Assembly (NCBI RefSeq): GCF_003515775.1 | Contig: NZ_QWEI01000008.1 | Location: forward strand, 60,544-124,543 | Length of the DNA: 64,000 nt | Source: Ureibacillus yapensis | Lineage (GTDB): Bacteria; Bacillota; Bacilli; Bacillales_A; Planococcaceae | Direction: 5' to 3' | Shown here: positions 8,983-17,696 of the stretch, in pieces | How the letters are laid out: each line of letters opens with the position of its first letter | How positions within the stretch are numbered: the first letter of the stretch is position 1 | Made by a program: the position numbers and the translations under genes | The notes under the pieces: model-generated | Seen by the model: the letters and a program-made list of their open reading frames with translations, nothing else | The model's database searches: none | Told to the model about the DNA's origin: nothing

Positions 8983-9873
8983 ATGGTTTTCAGGAAATTC
9001 ATTTTATTAGTATTGCTAGTGGGTGCTTTTTCAATACTATCGGGCTGTAAAGAGGAAGCAGATTCACTAACGATCGGTTTTATTCCCTTAAAAGAGAAGG
9101 AAGTTATGTTGGAAGAATATAAACCGATTCAAAATTACCTTGAAGAAAATCTGGATTTTCCTGTAAATATAGAAATAATGGATAATTACGCAAATTTAGT
9201 AAAAGGAATGGAAAATGAATCAATCGATATCGGCTATTTTGGGGCTTTTTCATATATTGCAGCGGAAAGCCAAATGCCTTTAACCCCTCTCATTGTGGAG
9301 GAGAGAAAAGTTACGGGGATTTATTATCAATCTTTCATTATTTCAAGAAGCGATTCGAATCTAAAAACGATTGATGATTTAAAAGGGAAGAAATTTGCGT
9401 TTGTAGATTCGGGTTCTACTTCAGGCTTTGTTCTTCCTTATGCATTATTTAAAAGCAGAAGTATAGAAATGGATAACTACTTCAGTGGTATTCATTATTC
9501 CGGTTCCCATGTTGGAGTGCTTGAGGATCTTAAAAATTCAATAGTGGATGCCGGTGCAATCAGCAGCATTCAGTATGAACAATTATTGGAAGATGGAGAA
9601 ATCAGGGAAGAGGATTACACAATCATATGGGAATCGCCGGAAATCCCGGGGTCGCCTTATGTTGCCAGAAGTGAGTTGGATCAAAAATTACAAGAAAATT
9701 TCGTAGAAGCAATGTTAACGATTCATCAAGAAATTCCAGATGAACTATCACAATACGACCGTTCGCTTGAAAAATTCGTGAAGATAGAAAATAAGGATTA
9801 TAACTCCATTCGAAACATTTCTACCATTTTAGGGAAAGAATATATGGTTAACTATTTTTTGCAAGATAAATGA
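8983..9873 (+). CDS. PhnD-like phosphate/phosphonate-type substrate-binding lipoprotein
   Basis: 296 residues with a lipoprotein signal peptide (hydrophobic stretch then LSGC) and a PhnD-type periplasmic-binding fold (LTIGFIPLKEKE near the start, GYFGAFSYI and SGSTSGFVLPYALF further on). It would sit on the outer face of the membrane and bind a phosphate-, phosphonate- or phosphite-like anion. No ABC permease or ATPase is near; instead a Cache-GGDEF-EAL protein starts 27 bases downstream, so it more likely feeds a sensor. ATG at 8983 has GAGGTG 9 bases upstream and puts the signal peptide at the N-terminus. Confidence 0.88.
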   Translation: MVFRKFILLVLLVGAFSILSGCKEEADSLTIGFIPLKEKEVMLEEYKPIQNYLEENLDFPVNIEIMDNYANLVKGMENESIDIGYFGAFSYIAAESQMPLTPLIVEERKVTGIYYQSFIISRSDSNLKTIDDLKGKKFAFVDSGSTSGFVLPYALFKSRSIEMDNYFSGIHYSGSHVGVLEDLKNSIVDAGAISSIQYEQLLEDGEIREEDYTIIWESPEIPGSPYVARSELDQKLQENFVEAMLTIHQEIPDELSQYDRSLEKFVKIENKDYNSIRNISTILGKEYMVNYFLQDK

Positions 9874-9900
9874 TAACATACATAAAGGTGAGTGAACTCT

Positions 9901-12333
9901 TTGAGGCAAAGAGGGATTAGATTCTGGGCACTGATGTCCATCATTACAATTTCGTTTATAACAACCGTTCTATTTGTTTTTTTATCGTACACTAGCATTT
10001 CCAAGAGTCTCAAGAATCAATATATCCATGAATCCGAGTCTGTCCTGCAGCAGTCAACCAATTATTTTTCTTATCAATTTTTGAATGTGGAAAATATATT
10101 GGAAAAACTAAGTGAGGAGTTAACGGTTGAATCTGATAATATTTTTGGCACTTTGCAATTTTATGAGCAGTTAATCCCCTCTTCCAGCACCATCTTTATG
10201 GGACTGGAAAACGGGAAATATTATTATAGTTCAAAACAGCTTTATCCCAAGAGTTATAAAGTGGTGGAGCAGGAGTGGTATAAAAATATCAACAAAAGCG
10301 AAGGCGTTACATGGACCAAACCTTATATGGATTATTTGACCCCGGAAATTATTATTTCAGCTTCCATGCCGATCACTCATAACGGACTTCATGGAGTTGT
10401 TGCCATTCATTTTAAAATAGACAAGATCAGCGAGATGATCAGTGAGTCAAGAATTGGCGAAGATGGACTTGTTATGCTGCTGGATGGCAATGGAACGATT
10501 TTGGCAAATAGGGATAATTATTTAATTGGGGAATCCATTATACATCCTCAACAAGAAAAATTACTGGAACAATCATTTGACCAACTTGTTCCATACAGTA
10601 TCGATAACAAGGAATATTTAATTCAAACAAAGGCAATCAGTCAAAATGGCATGAGCATCCTGACGGCAATTAGTGAAGAAGAGCTTCGGAATGAATTAGT
10701 TAAAAGTCTGTTGCCGATTGTTTTAACAGGCATTCTCAGTTTGCTTATATTTGGTACAATGGCTTACGTCGGGCTTTTAAAAGTGATCAAGCCATTAAAA
10801 AAATTAATTGACTTGATGTCCTCGGTGGAACTCGGAAATTATAATGTTTATGCAAAAGAAAAAGATTATTTAGAAGTCCATCAGCTAACCAAAGGGTTCA
10901 ACAGCATGATTCACGGCTTGAAAAAACGAGATCAGGAACTAAACCATACATACAATGAAATCAAGAAAACAGAGAAGCAATTGCGAGTCAAATATGAGGA
11001 ACTAAAGGAAAGTGAAGAAAAAATCCAGCATTTGGCCGCATACGATTCTTTAACCGGATTATTGAACCGACGAAGCATTATGCAACTGTTGAATCAAACA
11101 ATCGAAAATAATAATGGTGAGTTATATAAAGCAATTATCTTCCTGGATTTAGATAATTTTAAAACAGTCAATGATTCATTGGGCCATTCTACAGGTGATC
11201 ACCTCATTGTAGAAGTGGCACAAAGATTAAATAATCTCACGGCAAAAAGAAAAGATGTTGCGAGGATCAGTGGGGATGAGTTTATTCTCATTTGCCATGA
11301 TTTGCATTCTGAATCGGAAAGCGAACAAATTGCACAAGAAATTACTGCACTATTTGAAGAACCAATCATCATTGATTCCAAGCAATTGAATGTAACGGCC
11401 AGTGTGGGGGTAGCCATATACCCGTCCCATGCCACAACTACAGAGGAATTGCTGAAGATTGCCGATATGGCCATGTACCAAGCAAAACACTTTGGGAAAA
11501 ATTGCTATAAAGTCTTTGATGAAACCGTTAAAAGAGAAGTCGACGAAAAAGTGGAAATTGAACTTGGCATAGGCGAGTGTTTAAGAAACAACAAGTTTGA
11601 ACTCTTTTTCCAGCCGCTTTTTAATGTTCAACAAGGCAGAGTGACAAACGTGGAGGCATTGTTAAGAACAAAATCTTCGGCTTTATCGAAGTTCAATATT
11701 TTTCAAATTATCCAAACAGCCGAAATCACAGGTCAAATCCTTGAAATTGATCAATGGGTAATTCGAGAGGCGTGCCGTTCAATTCAGAGAATAAATGAAC
11801 ACATGGAAGATCCATTGCATATTTCGGTAAACATTTCTGCCTTGCATATTATGCAGCAAGATTTTGTGAAAAATATCAAAACCATTTTGGAAGAAACCGG
11901 TGTAGAGCCGGGATGGATTGACTTGGAAATTACCGAAACGTCGTTAATGGAAAGTTTCGATTTAAATATTGCCAAACTGTTTGAATTAAAAGAGCTGGGC
12001 ATTTCCCTTCACCTTGATGATTTCGGGACAGGCTATTCCTCTCTTAATTATTTAAACAGGCTGCCAATCGACCATGTAAAAATCGATAAAAGTTTTGTCG
12101 ATAAAATGCTTCAATCTGAAAAAGATAGCAAGATGGTTGAAACCATTATCGCCCTTTCCCATAACATTGGATTGCAAGTGGTTGCTGAAGGTGTGGAGCA
12201 TGAAGACCAATTTGAGTTATTAGCATCATACCAGTGCGAGTTAATTCAAGGATATTATATTAGCAAGCCGGTAAATTACGAAACAATCATACGGTTTATA
12301 CAAAACCAAAACATAAATCACATGTCTATTTAA
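9901..12333 (+). CDS. Cache-sensor GGDEF-EAL cyclic-di-GMP enzyme
   Basis: 810 residues. TM1 is near 10-32, an extracellular Cache-like region (about 35-275) follows, then TM2, HAMP and a coiled coil, GGDEF (about 385-545) and EAL (about 560-800). The cyclase signature reads SGDEF near residue 456, a variant seen in active enzymes. The phosphodiesterase side keeps EALLR near 584, DDFGTGYSSL near 705 and AEGVE near 763, so both activities look possible. It is paired with the PhnD-like lipoprotein just upstream, a plausible ligand supplier for the Cache domain. TTG at 9901 follows AAAGGTGAG with 8-base spacing; a GTG at 9892 overlaps that site. Confidence 0.93.
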   Translation: MRQRGIRFWALMSIITISFITTVLFVFLSYTSISKSLKNQYIHESESVLQQSTNYFSYQFLNVENILEKLSEELTVESDNIFGTLQFYEQLIPSSSTIFMGLENGKYYYSSKQLYPKSYKVVEQEWYKNINKSEGVTWTKPYMDYLTPEIIISASMPITHNGLHGVVAIHFKIDKISEMISESRIGEDGLVMLLDGNGTILANRDNYLIGESIIHPQQEKLLEQSFDQLVPYSIDNKEYLIQTKAISQNGMSILTAISEEELRNELVKSLLPIVLTGILSLLIFGTMAYVGLLKVIKPLKKLIDLMSSVELGNYNVYAKEKDYLEVHQLTKGFNSMIHGLKKRDQELNHTYNEIKKTEKQLRVKYEELKESEEKIQHLAAYDSLTGLLNRRSIMQLLNQTIENNNGELYKAIIFLDLDNFKTVNDSLGHSTGDHLIVEVAQRLNNLTAKRKDVARISGDEFILICHDLHSESESEQIAQEITALFEEPIIIDSKQLNVTASVGVAIYPSHATTTEELLKIADMAMYQAKHFGKNCYKVFDETVKREVDEKVEIELGIGECLRNNKFELFFQPLFNVQQGRVTNVEALLRTKSSALSKFNIFQIIQTAEITGQILEIDQWVIREACRSIQRINEHMEDPLHISVNISALHIMQQDFVKNIKTILEETGVEPGWIDLEITETSLMESFDLNIAKLFELKELGISLHLDDFGTGYSSLNYLNRLPIDHVKIDKSFVDKMLQSEKDSKMVETIIALSHNIGLQVVAEGVEHEDQFELLASYQCELIQGYYISKPVNYETIIRFIQNQNINHMSI

Positions 12334-12345
12334 GAACAATAAGAG

Positions 12346-12384
12346 AAAGGTTAATTCGGGATATGCCGGGTTAGCCTTTTTTTT
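12346..12384 (+). terminator. Terminator after GGDEF-EAL gene
   Basis: AAAGGTTAA and TTAGCCTTT arms enclosing a GC-containing loop, followed by eight T residues. Confidence 0.85.
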
Positions 12385-12532
12385 GTATTAACAAGCTAAT
12401 TTACGGAAAGCAGCAACCGCCGAAACGGAAAATTTTATCCTATAAAATCTACCAAAAGTGAATGAAAAGAGATTTTCATGAATACTATTTTATATCTGAT
12501 AGAATGACTGATGAAAAAAGGAGGGGAAATCA

Positions 12533-13222
12533 TTGTTCCAATTATTTTTATTATTATTAGAAGTTATTTATCTCTTTTTGGCTTTTAAAACAGGAAATAC
12601 TCTTTTTATGGTCATTGCGGTCGGTGTAGGTGCTTGGTGGCTTTATGAATTAAACAAAGATGCGAAAGAACGAAGTGAAGCATTGTTGACTGACACGATT
12701 CAAAAAGTTGAACAACATCCCCATACTCGTTACATTATCTCTCCTGACTATTTGCGGGCATTGATGCTTGATGAAAGGTCCGGTATGCTGAGAATTTTGG
12801 AAAGAGAAGATGTGCCGGATGATTTTGAGATAAAAGAAATCGATTTTGAGGATATATATGAGATTGCAATTTTGGAAGATGGGCAACAAGTCGCCCTTAC
12901 AGCAAAAGGCGGCGTTCATGGTTTGTCTTTAATAAAGGGCGGAGCAAAAATGAATATCCAGGTAGACGAATTGCAAGAAGAAGAGGAGGAAGAGGAAGAA
13001 GATGAAGTGCAAAAACTGGCACTTCAACTTCTAGTGGACGATCTTTATGAACCTTTAATAGAATATATCTTTTTGGATAATGAGCAAGCCATTCCAAAAG
13101 AATTGGATGAATATAAGGATATTTTTAAAGAATGCCATAATTGGTACCAGAAAATCAGTGTCATCATTAAACGCCATGAACGCAAAAAAGCCCAAGATAT
13201 CTCGATAAAAGGCTGGACATAA
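12533..13222 (+). CDS. Membrane-anchored protein of unknown function
   Basis: 229 residues that I do not recognise. Two hydrophobic stretches at about 1-18 and 22-40 form a membrane hairpin or anchor; the rest is a soluble, charged cytoplasmic part. A run of about a dozen acidic residues sits near residue 145, followed by a helical C-terminal part ending in basic residues. It stands alone between terminators. The start is TTG behind GGAGGGG. Composition matches its neighbours, so it is probably a lineage-specific Bacillales gene. Confidence 0.8.
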   Translation: MFQLFLLLLEVIYLFLAFKTGNTLFMVIAVGVGAWWLYELNKDAKERSEALLTDTIQKVEQHPHTRYIISPDYLRALMLDERSGMLRILEREDVPDDFEIKEIDFEDIYEIAILEDGQQVALTAKGGVHGLSLIKGGAKMNIQVDELQEEEEEEEEDEVQKLALQLLVDDLYEPLIEYIFLDNEQAIPKELDEYKDIFKECHNWYQKISVIIKRHERKKAQDISIKGWT

Positions 13223-13244
13223 AAATAAAGAAGCAAGGAAATAG

Positions 13245-13279
13245 AATTACAAATAATTTACAATTATTTGTAATTTTTT
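13245..13279 (+). terminator. Terminator after the membrane-anchored protein gene
   Basis: A perfect 14-bp AT-rich stem (AATTACAAATAATT and its complement) with a 3-base loop, followed by four more T. Confidence 0.85.
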
Positions 13280-13354
13280 ATTGTAGACTAGTAGGGAAAC
13301 GGCTTCTAAACGAGAGCCGCATTTTGATTTATAAATGAAAAGGGGACCAACAGG

Positions 13355-14083
13355 TTGAAAATTAATAAATTCAATAATCTTTATCAATTAATACTTTGGC
13401 CGAATCTTTTTCCAGTAAACTGTTATATCTTTGAAGAACTACATGAATTGACACTAATAGATACAGGGATGCCAGCAAGCTTTATAGGGATTGCAAAAAC
13501 AATTGAAGAACTAAATAAACCGCTTACGAATATTGTTTTAACGCACGCGCATGGCGATCATGTCGGGTCGATAATGAAATGTAAAGAGGAATTTCCGGAT
13601 GCATGTGTATCGATCTCTCTTCGTGATCATCGATTATTAAAAGGGGACACATCTCTTGACGAAAATGAGCCGCAAACACCAATCAAGGGTGGTGTGCCAA
13701 AAAACTTGAATGTCGTTGCTGATCGGCTGCTCAAAGAAGGAGACAAAATTGGCTCGCTGGAAGCAGTGGAAACGCCCGGTCATACACCGGGCTCTATTTC
13801 TCTTCTTGATCGAAATACAGGTGCCTTGATTGTTGGGGATGCATTTCAAACACAAGGCAAAGTTGCCGTATGCGGACAATTGGTAATATCGTTCCCTTTT
13901 CCGGCATTCGGGACATGGAATAAGGAACTCTCGCTTGAAAGCGCAAAAAAGATTCACCAGTTATCTCCTTCATTGCTGGCTGCAGGCCATGGAAAAGTAT
14001 TGACGAGTCCGGAAGAAAGCATTAAAAGGGGCATTATTGAAGCGGAAAGGAAGCTTTCGGCACAGATGACAAAGGAAGCATAG
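13355..14083 (+). CDS. MBL-fold metallo-hydrolase
   Basis: 242 residues of the metallo-beta-lactamase superfamily, with the metal motif THAHGDHVGS near residue 70, ETPGHTPGSIS near 145, IVGDAF near 165 and the later AAGHGK. It resembles the glyoxalase II-like/YqjP branch of cytosolic zinc hydrolases. The substrate cannot be read from the sequence and the neighbours give no hint. Start is TTG behind AAAGGGG. It is followed by a hairpin shared with the convergent ykuD gene. Confidence 0.9.
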   Translation: MKINKFNNLYQLILWPNLFPVNCYIFEELHELTLIDTGMPASFIGIAKTIEELNKPLTNIVLTHAHGDHVGSIMKCKEEFPDACVSISLRDHRLLKGDTSLDENEPQTPIKGGVPKNLNVVADRLLKEGDKIGSLEAVETPGHTPGSISLLDRNTGALIVGDAFQTQGKVAVCGQLVISFPFPAFGTWNKELSLESAKKIHQLSPSLLAAGHGKVLTSPEESIKRGIIEAERKLSAQMTKEA

Positions 14084-14103
14084 AAAATCATTCTGCTATG
14101 TAT

Positions 14104-14138
14104 AAGACAATTCGCTAAATGTCGAATTGTCTTCTTTA
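14104..14138. terminator. Bidirectional terminator between MBL gene and ykuD
   Basis: An 11-bp stem AAGACAATTCG/CGAATTGTCTT between convergent genes, with T/A-rich flanks on both sides. Confidence 0.8.
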
Positions 14139-14162
14139 TATCTAGGGAACACGTAACAAATA

Positions 14163-14672
14163 TTAATGGTGGATATTCACACCGGTACCGATTGGAATGG
14201 TTCCGGCCAATTCCTCCACGTCCTGGTTATACATGCGTATGCATCCGTGTGAAACAGCCTTGCCAATGGAACTGGGATCATTGGTTCCATGAATCCCATA
14301 GCTTTGCTTCGACAGACTCATCCACATCGTTCCGAAAGGGCCGCCCGGGTTGGGAGCTTTATTGACGATAATATAATTTCCAGTCGGGGTGTTGGTTAGC
14401 ATTTTGCCTACTGCAATGGGGTATTGTTTTTCAAGGGTGTCATTGTGAAACAGCTTTAACCAGCGCCCGTTTATTGAAACTTCAATTCGATAGGGAAGCG
14501 TATTTGGGTCGGGAAACCCGGGAATTTCGATTAATTGTCCAACATGAATGGCGTTGGGGTTAATTCCGGGATTCGCTCGAATAATCCGGGCAAGCGATGT
14601 CCGGTAGTCAAGGGAAATTTGGAAGAGGGTTTCCCCTGGTTTTACGGTATGAAACAGTAAAATCAGCTCCAT
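14163..14672 (-). CDS. ykuD: LysM-containing L,D-transpeptidase YkuD
   Basis: 169 residues, very like B. subtilis YkuD (164). An N-terminal LysM domain (about 7-52, [14 protein letters not shown]) binds peptidoglycan, and a YkuD catalytic domain (about 58-168) carries the active-site motif [20 protein letters not shown] with the catalytic Cys near residue 143. It should form L,D-cross-links in the cell wall, in B. subtilis linked to spores. No signal peptide is visible, as in the B. subtilis protein. It is a single gene convergent with the MBL hydrolase. Confidence 0.95.
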   Translation of the reverse strand: MELILLFHTVKPGETLFQISLDYRTSLARIIRANPGINPNAIHVGQLIEIPGFPDPNTLPYRIEVSINGRWLKLFHNDTLEKQYPIAVGKMLTNTPTGNYIIVNKAPNPGGPFGTMWMSLSKQSYGIHGTNDPSSIGKAVSHGCIRMYNQDVEELAGTIPIGTGVNIHH

Positions 14673-14897
14673 TCCTCGTAGTTTTTTCTAGTTTATGAGT
14701 GGAGTGTGGAAAGGGTGCTGTGAGGAAAGGGCGCCTTTAAATAAGAGTAAGAAGTGTACGGCATATTCAAGGCTGTACATAAATAATATAACCTAGGTTT
14801 GGTTTATTCGTAAAATAAATATTATTCATAAATAACATTCCTTTTTTCATAATTGAAAGGGGTTCAGCTTATCTTTTCTAAGCATTACCTCTATATT

Positions 14898-14918
14898 TTG
14901 AAATATTAATATTTTCAA
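14898..14918. promoter_or_regulatory. Near-palindrome in the promoter region of the DMT transporter
   Basis: TTGAAAtattaatatTTTCAA is close to a perfect palindrome and lies 7 bases upstream of a TATAAT (14926-14931). It could be an operator, but no regulator gene is adjacent. The rest of the 290-base gap (14673-14962) is AT-rich and shows nothing else I can name. Confidence 0.35.
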
Positions 14919-14962
14919 TATGCTATATAATATAAATAAGCAAATATAAAATGGAGGTAGCA

Positions 14963-15844
14963 ATGCGTAAATATATTGGTGAAATCATGCTCTTTATAAC
15001 GGCAATCATATGGGGGAGCGGCTTTGTTGTCAGCGCCATTTCCCTCGACTATTATTCGCCTTATCAAATAATGGCAGGGAGATTTTTGATTGGATTCATC
15101 GTATTGAGTCTGATTTTTCATAAAAAGTTGAAAGGATTGAACAGAGGGGTCATCAAAAAAGGATTCATATTGGGGTTCTTTCTATATTTGGCTTTTATAT
15201 TGCAAACGGTCGGGCTTCAGTATACGACACCTTCCAAGAATGCCTTTTTAACTGCGGTAAATGTTGTCATCGTGCCGTTTATCGCGTATTTTGCCTATAA
15301 AAGAAAAATTGACCGTTTTGAATTGGCAGGGGCGATTCTGGCCATTGTGGGAATTGGTTTTCTGTCGCTCCAATTATCCTCGGATATCAATGTTGGGGAT
15401 ATTCTGACTTTGGCTTGTGCAGTTGCTTTTGCTTATCAAATCTTCTATACAGCCAAATTCGTAAAAGATGAAGATCCAATTGCTTTGACGATTGTACAAA
15501 TGTTCTTTGCTAGTGTGTTTGCTTGGATTGTGGTTGTGTTCAAAGGGGAAACGCAGTTTTCTTTGCAAGTGGAAGGAGTAGCTTCCGTCATCTACTTGGC
15601 CATTTTCTCCACAACCATTGCCTACCTTTTTCAAACCATTGCACAAAAGTTTACGAATGAAACGAAAACAGCCATTATTCTTTCCACTGAATCTTTTTGG
15701 GGAATGCTATTCTCCGTCATCTTCTTAAGTGAATTGCTAACGATGCGCATGGCCATTGGCGCGATTTTAATTCTATGCGCAATTATCATTTCAGAAACAA
15801 AACTATCCTTTTTGAAAAAGAAAAGCATGGAAAAATTAATCTAG
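14963..15844 (+). CDS. EamA/DMT family transporter
   Basis: 293 residues with about ten membrane segments in two EamA halves; the motif IIWGSGFVVS in the first helix and TTIAYLFQTIAQ in the second half are typical. Drug/metabolite transporters of this type usually export amino acids, metabolites or drugs; the substrate is unknown. ATG at 14963 was chosen because the earlier in-frame ATG at 14951 is part of the ribosome site GGAGGT. It is monocistronic with a terminator directly behind. Confidence 0.92.
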   Translation: MRKYIGEIMLFITAIIWGSGFVVSAISLDYYSPYQIMAGRFLIGFIVLSLIFHKKLKGLNRGVIKKGFILGFFLYLAFILQTVGLQYTTPSKNAFLTAVNVVIVPFIAYFAYKRKIDRFELAGAILAIVGIGFLSLQLSSDINVGDILTLACAVAFAYQIFYTAKFVKDEDPIALTIVQMFFASVFAWIVVVFKGETQFSLQVEGVASVIYLAIFSTTIAYLFQTIAQKFTNETKTAIILSTESFWGMLFSVIFLSELLTMRMAIGAILILCAIIISETKLSFLKKKSMEKLI

Positions 15845-15852
15845 TAAAAAGG

Positions 15853-15888
15853 TCGTCCTGTTAACAGAGTTACAGGACGATTTTTTTT
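15853..15888 (+). terminator. Terminator after DMT transporter
   Basis: TCGTCCTGT/ACAGGACGA stem followed by eight T residues. Confidence 0.92.
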
Positions 15889-15895
15889 GATTAAC

Positions 15896-16217
15896 TTCCA
15901 GCTACAGCGCCCAGCCCCTCAAGGTCGCGGTCTGCTGCTGTCGCTTCGCTTTCGCGCAAAAAACATCTGCCCTCGGTCGAAAGCTGAAAAGATGCTTTCG
16001 ATTCGGGCCTTCCGCCGCACAAGGATGTGCAAGTGCCGACAATGCTGCTGTCGCTACGCTTTCGCGCAAAAAACATCTGCCACACGACGTGGCGTTTTTG
16101 TCGGCCAGCGCTTGTATCTGTCGCTGCGCTTTCGGTGCACAAAAAATCTGTACCTGCCGCTGCGCTTTCGGTACACAAAACATCTGTCGATGGCTAACCA
16201 GGGCGCTTGCGCTTTTG
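15896..16217 (+). repeat. Structured intergenic repeat, copy 3, expanded by nested units
   Basis: It begins and ends like copy 2 (AGCGCCCAGCCCC at the left, GGGCGCTTGCG at the right) and keeps the inner hairpin CGAAAGC-N9-GCTTTCG, but is 322 bp long. The extra length comes from four inserted 32-33 bp units plus hairpin modules such as GCAC-aaggat-GTGC and CCAC-acgac-GTGG. It starts right after a terminator and abuts the hemAT stop codon at 16219. Open frames inside it are chance. Confidence 0.85.
15938..16186 (+). repeat. Four nested 32-33 bp repeat units
   Basis: Units at 15938-15969, 16048-16079, 16118-16150 and 16154-16186 all begin CTG(T/C)CGCT, share CGCTTTCG and end ATCTG. Two contain the perfect mini-hairpin GCGC-tttc-GCGC. 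They are inserted at separate places inside the larger repeat, with host-repeat sequence continuing between them. Confidence 0.8.
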
Positions 16218-16218
16218 T

Positions 16219-17526
16219 TTATAAATCAATAGTTGCTTCATTTAGTTGTTTTGCCGAGTCAGCCACTTTTGAGTAATAATTCCCAATTTCCCTGATAATT
16301 TGAACAAAATTGTTCATTCCTTCATCTACGCTGGAAATTTGCTGTTCACTCTGCATGATGGAATCTAAAATAATATGAAACTTTTCTTGCGTTAAAGTCG
16401 AATTTGCCAGGCTTTTATTGACGAGGTCACTAATTCCATTTGTTGTTTGAACAGCTTGTGCTGTCAGGTTGGAAGAATGATTGGTCAAATCCGTGATTTG
16501 TTCAACCGATTGTTTTGACTGAGCAGCCAGTTTGCGTACCTCTTCCGCCACAACGGCGAAGCCTCTTCCATGACTGCCGGCTCTTGCTGCTTCAATTGAA
16601 GCATTTAATGACAAAAGGTTTGTTTGGTCTGCAATTTGCTTTACCAAAGAAACAATCTGGGTAATTTGGTCGGAAGAAACTTTCAGTTGCTCCACAATTT
16701 CATTCATGCCATTTGTTTGAAGAGCAATGGTCTCCATCTGCAACTCCAATTTTTCTACCAAATCGGTGCCTTCCTGTGCTTCTTTTTGGATGAATCTTGT
16801 TTGTTGGACGCTCGACTGAATGCCTTCATTAATCGCCAGCGATTGTTGGACAACCTGGTTGACGGAGGAATTGGTCTCTTCGGTAAGTTCCGCCAAGTTT
16901 TTGCTTAAGATTGAAATATTGTCTTTTAATTCTCCTTTTACTCTCTCATAATCCATTTCTCTTAGCCTTAAATTTTCTTTATCATATTCCTCCAACACTA
17001 ATTGTGTTTCAAAACTGATAATTTTGGAGGCGACAAGGATTGCTGCTTCTTTATGTTGAGGCAGCCAAGCCATCCTATTAATGTGTTTGATCATTTCAAC
17101 CAATACTTGTTGAAAAGCGCCGATATACCATTTTGGCAATAGTCCAATCTTGAAGTGAATATGAGCGACCTTTAATCGCTTTTGGATATATTCCTGATTG
17201 ATATCACCTGAGAACATTTCAATAATGTGAACTTGGAGCGTTTGTTTCAAACGATTGACGGTGCTATTTTCTTGAATGATATGTTTTAAGCTTGGAACCA
17301 GCAAAATCTGCTTGTAAAATGCCTCAACGATCTCCTCGATGTGTTGTGCAATATATGGCTGCAAATTTTTTAAAAGAGCTGCATCCTCTACTTTAAATTC
17401 GATGAATTCCAATTGTTTTGAAATATCCGGATGGGATGTAACCCCATGGAAATCTAATTGTACCGAAACTGGAGCATTAAATATCATTTCTTCTTCTTTC
17501 TTTGCTTGTTTTTTTAAAAGCAACAT
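16219..17526 (-). CDS. hemAT: Heme-based aerotactic transducer HemAT
   Basis: 435 residues, as in B. subtilis HemAT (432). A globin-coupled sensor domain (about 30-185) carries the proximal-His region [14 protein letters not shown], with His124 the best candidate. A cytoplasmic MCP signalling domain follows, with its conserved tip (ETQ-less core [19 protein letters not shown]). It senses oxygen through heme and signals to CheA/CheW for aerotaxis; no membrane segments are present. AGAAGGAG precedes the ATG. It is transcribed divergently from the EAL-MerR pair. Confidence 0.95.
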   Translation of the reverse strand: MLLLKKQAKKEEEMIFNAPVSVQLDFHGVTSHPDISKQLEFIEFKVEDAALLKNLQPYIAQHIEEIVEAFYKQILLVPSLKHIIQENSTVNRLKQTLQVHIIEMFSGDINQEYIQKRLKVAHIHFKIGLLPKWYIGAFQQVLVEMIKHINRMAWLPQHKEAAILVASKIISFETQLVLEEYDKENLRLREMDYERVKGELKDNISILSKNLAELTEETNSSVNQVVQQSLAINEGIQSSVQQTRFIQKEAQEGTDLVEKLELQMETIALQTNGMNEIVEQLKVSSDQITQIVSLVKQIADQTNLLSLNASIEAARAGSHGRGFAVVAEEVRKLAAQSKQSVEQITDLTNHSSNLTAQAVQTTNGISDLVNKSLANSTLTQEKFHIILDSIMQSEQQISSVDEGMNNFVQIIREIGNYYSKVADSAKQLNEATIDL

Positions 17527-17578
17527 GTTGGACTCCTTCTACTATTCAGCTTTTTCCTGATTTTTCTTGTTGATATCA

Positions 17579-17607
17579 TTTATAGCAAAATAAAAAACGG
17601 GTGTCAA
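17579..17607 (-). promoter_or_regulatory. Sigma-A promoter of hemAT
   Basis: On the minus strand, TTGACA, 17 bases, TATAAA. It overlaps the upstream region of the divergent EAL-gene promoter, so the two may share control. Confidence 0.7.
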
Positions 17608-17635
17608 ATGTTTGTATAATGTTAGAGTTTAAACG

Positions 17636-17664
17636 TTGTACAATTATTAAAATCCATCTATAAT
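17636..17664 (+). promoter_or_regulatory. Sigma-A promoter of the EAL gene
   Basis: TTGTAC, 17 bases, TATAAT, ending 32 bases before the start codon. Confidence 0.65.
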
Positions 17665-17696
17665 GAGGTAAAAGATTCCAGAAAGGGTGGATTGCC

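Noticed and set aside
15938-16186. CRISPR-like short repeats
   Set aside because: Spacing is irregular (two units are 3 bases apart, others 40-80) and the intervals are parts of the larger repeat.
15887-16276. Open frames of 93-129 residues in copy 3 of the structured repeat
   Set aside because: They are GC-rich non-coding repeat read in three frames; no ribosome site and low-complexity repeated residues.
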